Shown here piece after piece: positions 63,848-64,000 of a DNA stretch of 64,000 bases; position 1 is the first letter of the stretch, and each line of letters starts with the position of its first letter. The stretch lies in contig JAMPDJ010000008.1 of NCBI GenBank assembly GCA_023665805.1, positions 1-64,000 on the forward strand. The letters run 5' to 3'. The position numbers and the translations under genes were made by a program. The notes under the pieces are model-generated. The model did no database searches, had not been told where the DNA came from, and saw only the letters and a program-made list of their open reading frames with translations. Source of the stretch: Bacteroides sp. (GTDB lineage Bacteria > Bacteroidota > Bacteroidia > Bacteroidales > Bacteroidaceae).

Positions 63848-64000
63848 TTATTCCGATTGTGATAACGTTTTTACTGATAAACGATATACACTTGGCGACT
63901 GTCGTTGCCTTAATCGAAAAAATCGGCAGAAAAGGGCTACATTGGAGAATCCCAGTTTGCAGGAAACCTCCTTGACGGACAAGCGGCTGTTGGACAACAG
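63848..64000 (-). CDS. AraC-family transcriptional regulator, C-terminal fragment (cut by window edge)
   Basis: Found by direct translation: 50 codons before a TAA at 63850-63848. The sequence includes LSVKEVSCKLGFSNVALFCR and FFRLRQRQSPSVYR, the second helix-turn-helix of AraC/XylS regulators with the usual G-F-x-N/S...F-x-R-x-F-R and P-x-x-Y-R ending. The rest of the gene lies beyond 64000. It is read toward pdxST on the same strand and ends 78 bp before pdxS, so it may or may not regulate it. Confidence 0.8.
   Translation of the reverse strand: MLSNSRLSVKEVSCKLGFSNVALFCRFFRLRQRQSPSVYRLSVKTLSQSE

Noticed and set aside
1..64000. tRNA, rRNA or integrase genes
   Set aside because: None was recognised on either strand by eye; a covariance-model scan would be needed to exclude a missed tRNA.

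Overview
The window is chromosomal DNA from a member of the order Bacteroidales, probably Prevotellaceae or a close relative. Many genes are preceded by the Bacteroides-type -7 element TAnnTTTG, in several cases with TTG or TTTG about 19-20 bp upstream. The gene content is typical of gut or oral Bacteroidota: Bacteroidota-type LptD, GT3-type glycogen synthase, DUF4836, DUF4348 and DUF5687 proteins, a BspA-like lipoprotein, and secreted GH20 and GH3 glycosidases. The family-level placement is inference. No rRNA, tRNA or CRISPR array was recognised.

Layout. 1-4250 is a visibly AT-rich, probably acquired defence cassette: a C5-cytosine methyltransferase, a SacI-like restriction endonuclease and a fused AAA ATPase-TOPRIM/DUF4435 protein resembling a merged PARIS (AriA+AriB) effector. 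It is preceded by a cluster of hairpins and closed by a strong terminator. 4600-16000 is mostly housekeeping: an HD protein, LptD, a lipoprotein, TatC, a convergent pair of paralogous secreted proteins beside homopolymer tracts, an NhaD-type antiporter, a DbpA-like helicase and EttA. 16100-16650 holds a palindromic MITE-like element and a short derivative. 16700-23100 (minus strand) carries prs, a thiE/tenI-like gene and an ftsK-lolA-yqaE-FKBP-trmH run. 23200-32900 (plus strand) is one tight gene run: exonuclease, rRNA methyltransferases, nucleoside permease, DUF4836 protein, an ABC exporter and a kinase-RapZC-MurU triple fusion.

33400-45700 (minus strand) contains a SprT-like protein, a winged-helix protein, a secreted DRGH nuclease, a metal-efflux permease with a Fur-family regulator, an ABC exporter, SppA, a divergent tryptophanase/tyrosine phenol-lyase family enzyme, MurB and a DUF4348 lipoprotein. 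45800-55300 contains pheS, a GH20 hexosaminidase, a decayed glycosidase locus (5'-truncated GH3 plus a second remnant), a transglutaminase-LRR lipoprotein, a second full-length MITE and a TPR protein. 55400-64000 contains a Ca/Na antiporter with a possible structured leader, a glycogen synthase and phosphorylase pair, a flavin reductase, pdxST and the 3' end of an AraC-family regulator cut by the window edge.

Functional themes are cell-envelope biogenesis and peptidoglycan or amino-sugar handling (LptD, LolA, SppA, MurB, GH20, kinase-RapZC-MurU), glycogen storage, translation and RNA modification, metal export, and one acquired defence island. The most notable items are the PARIS-like protein fused into a restriction-modification operon, the triple-fusion amino-sugar enzyme and the palindromic repeat family with internally deleted derivatives.
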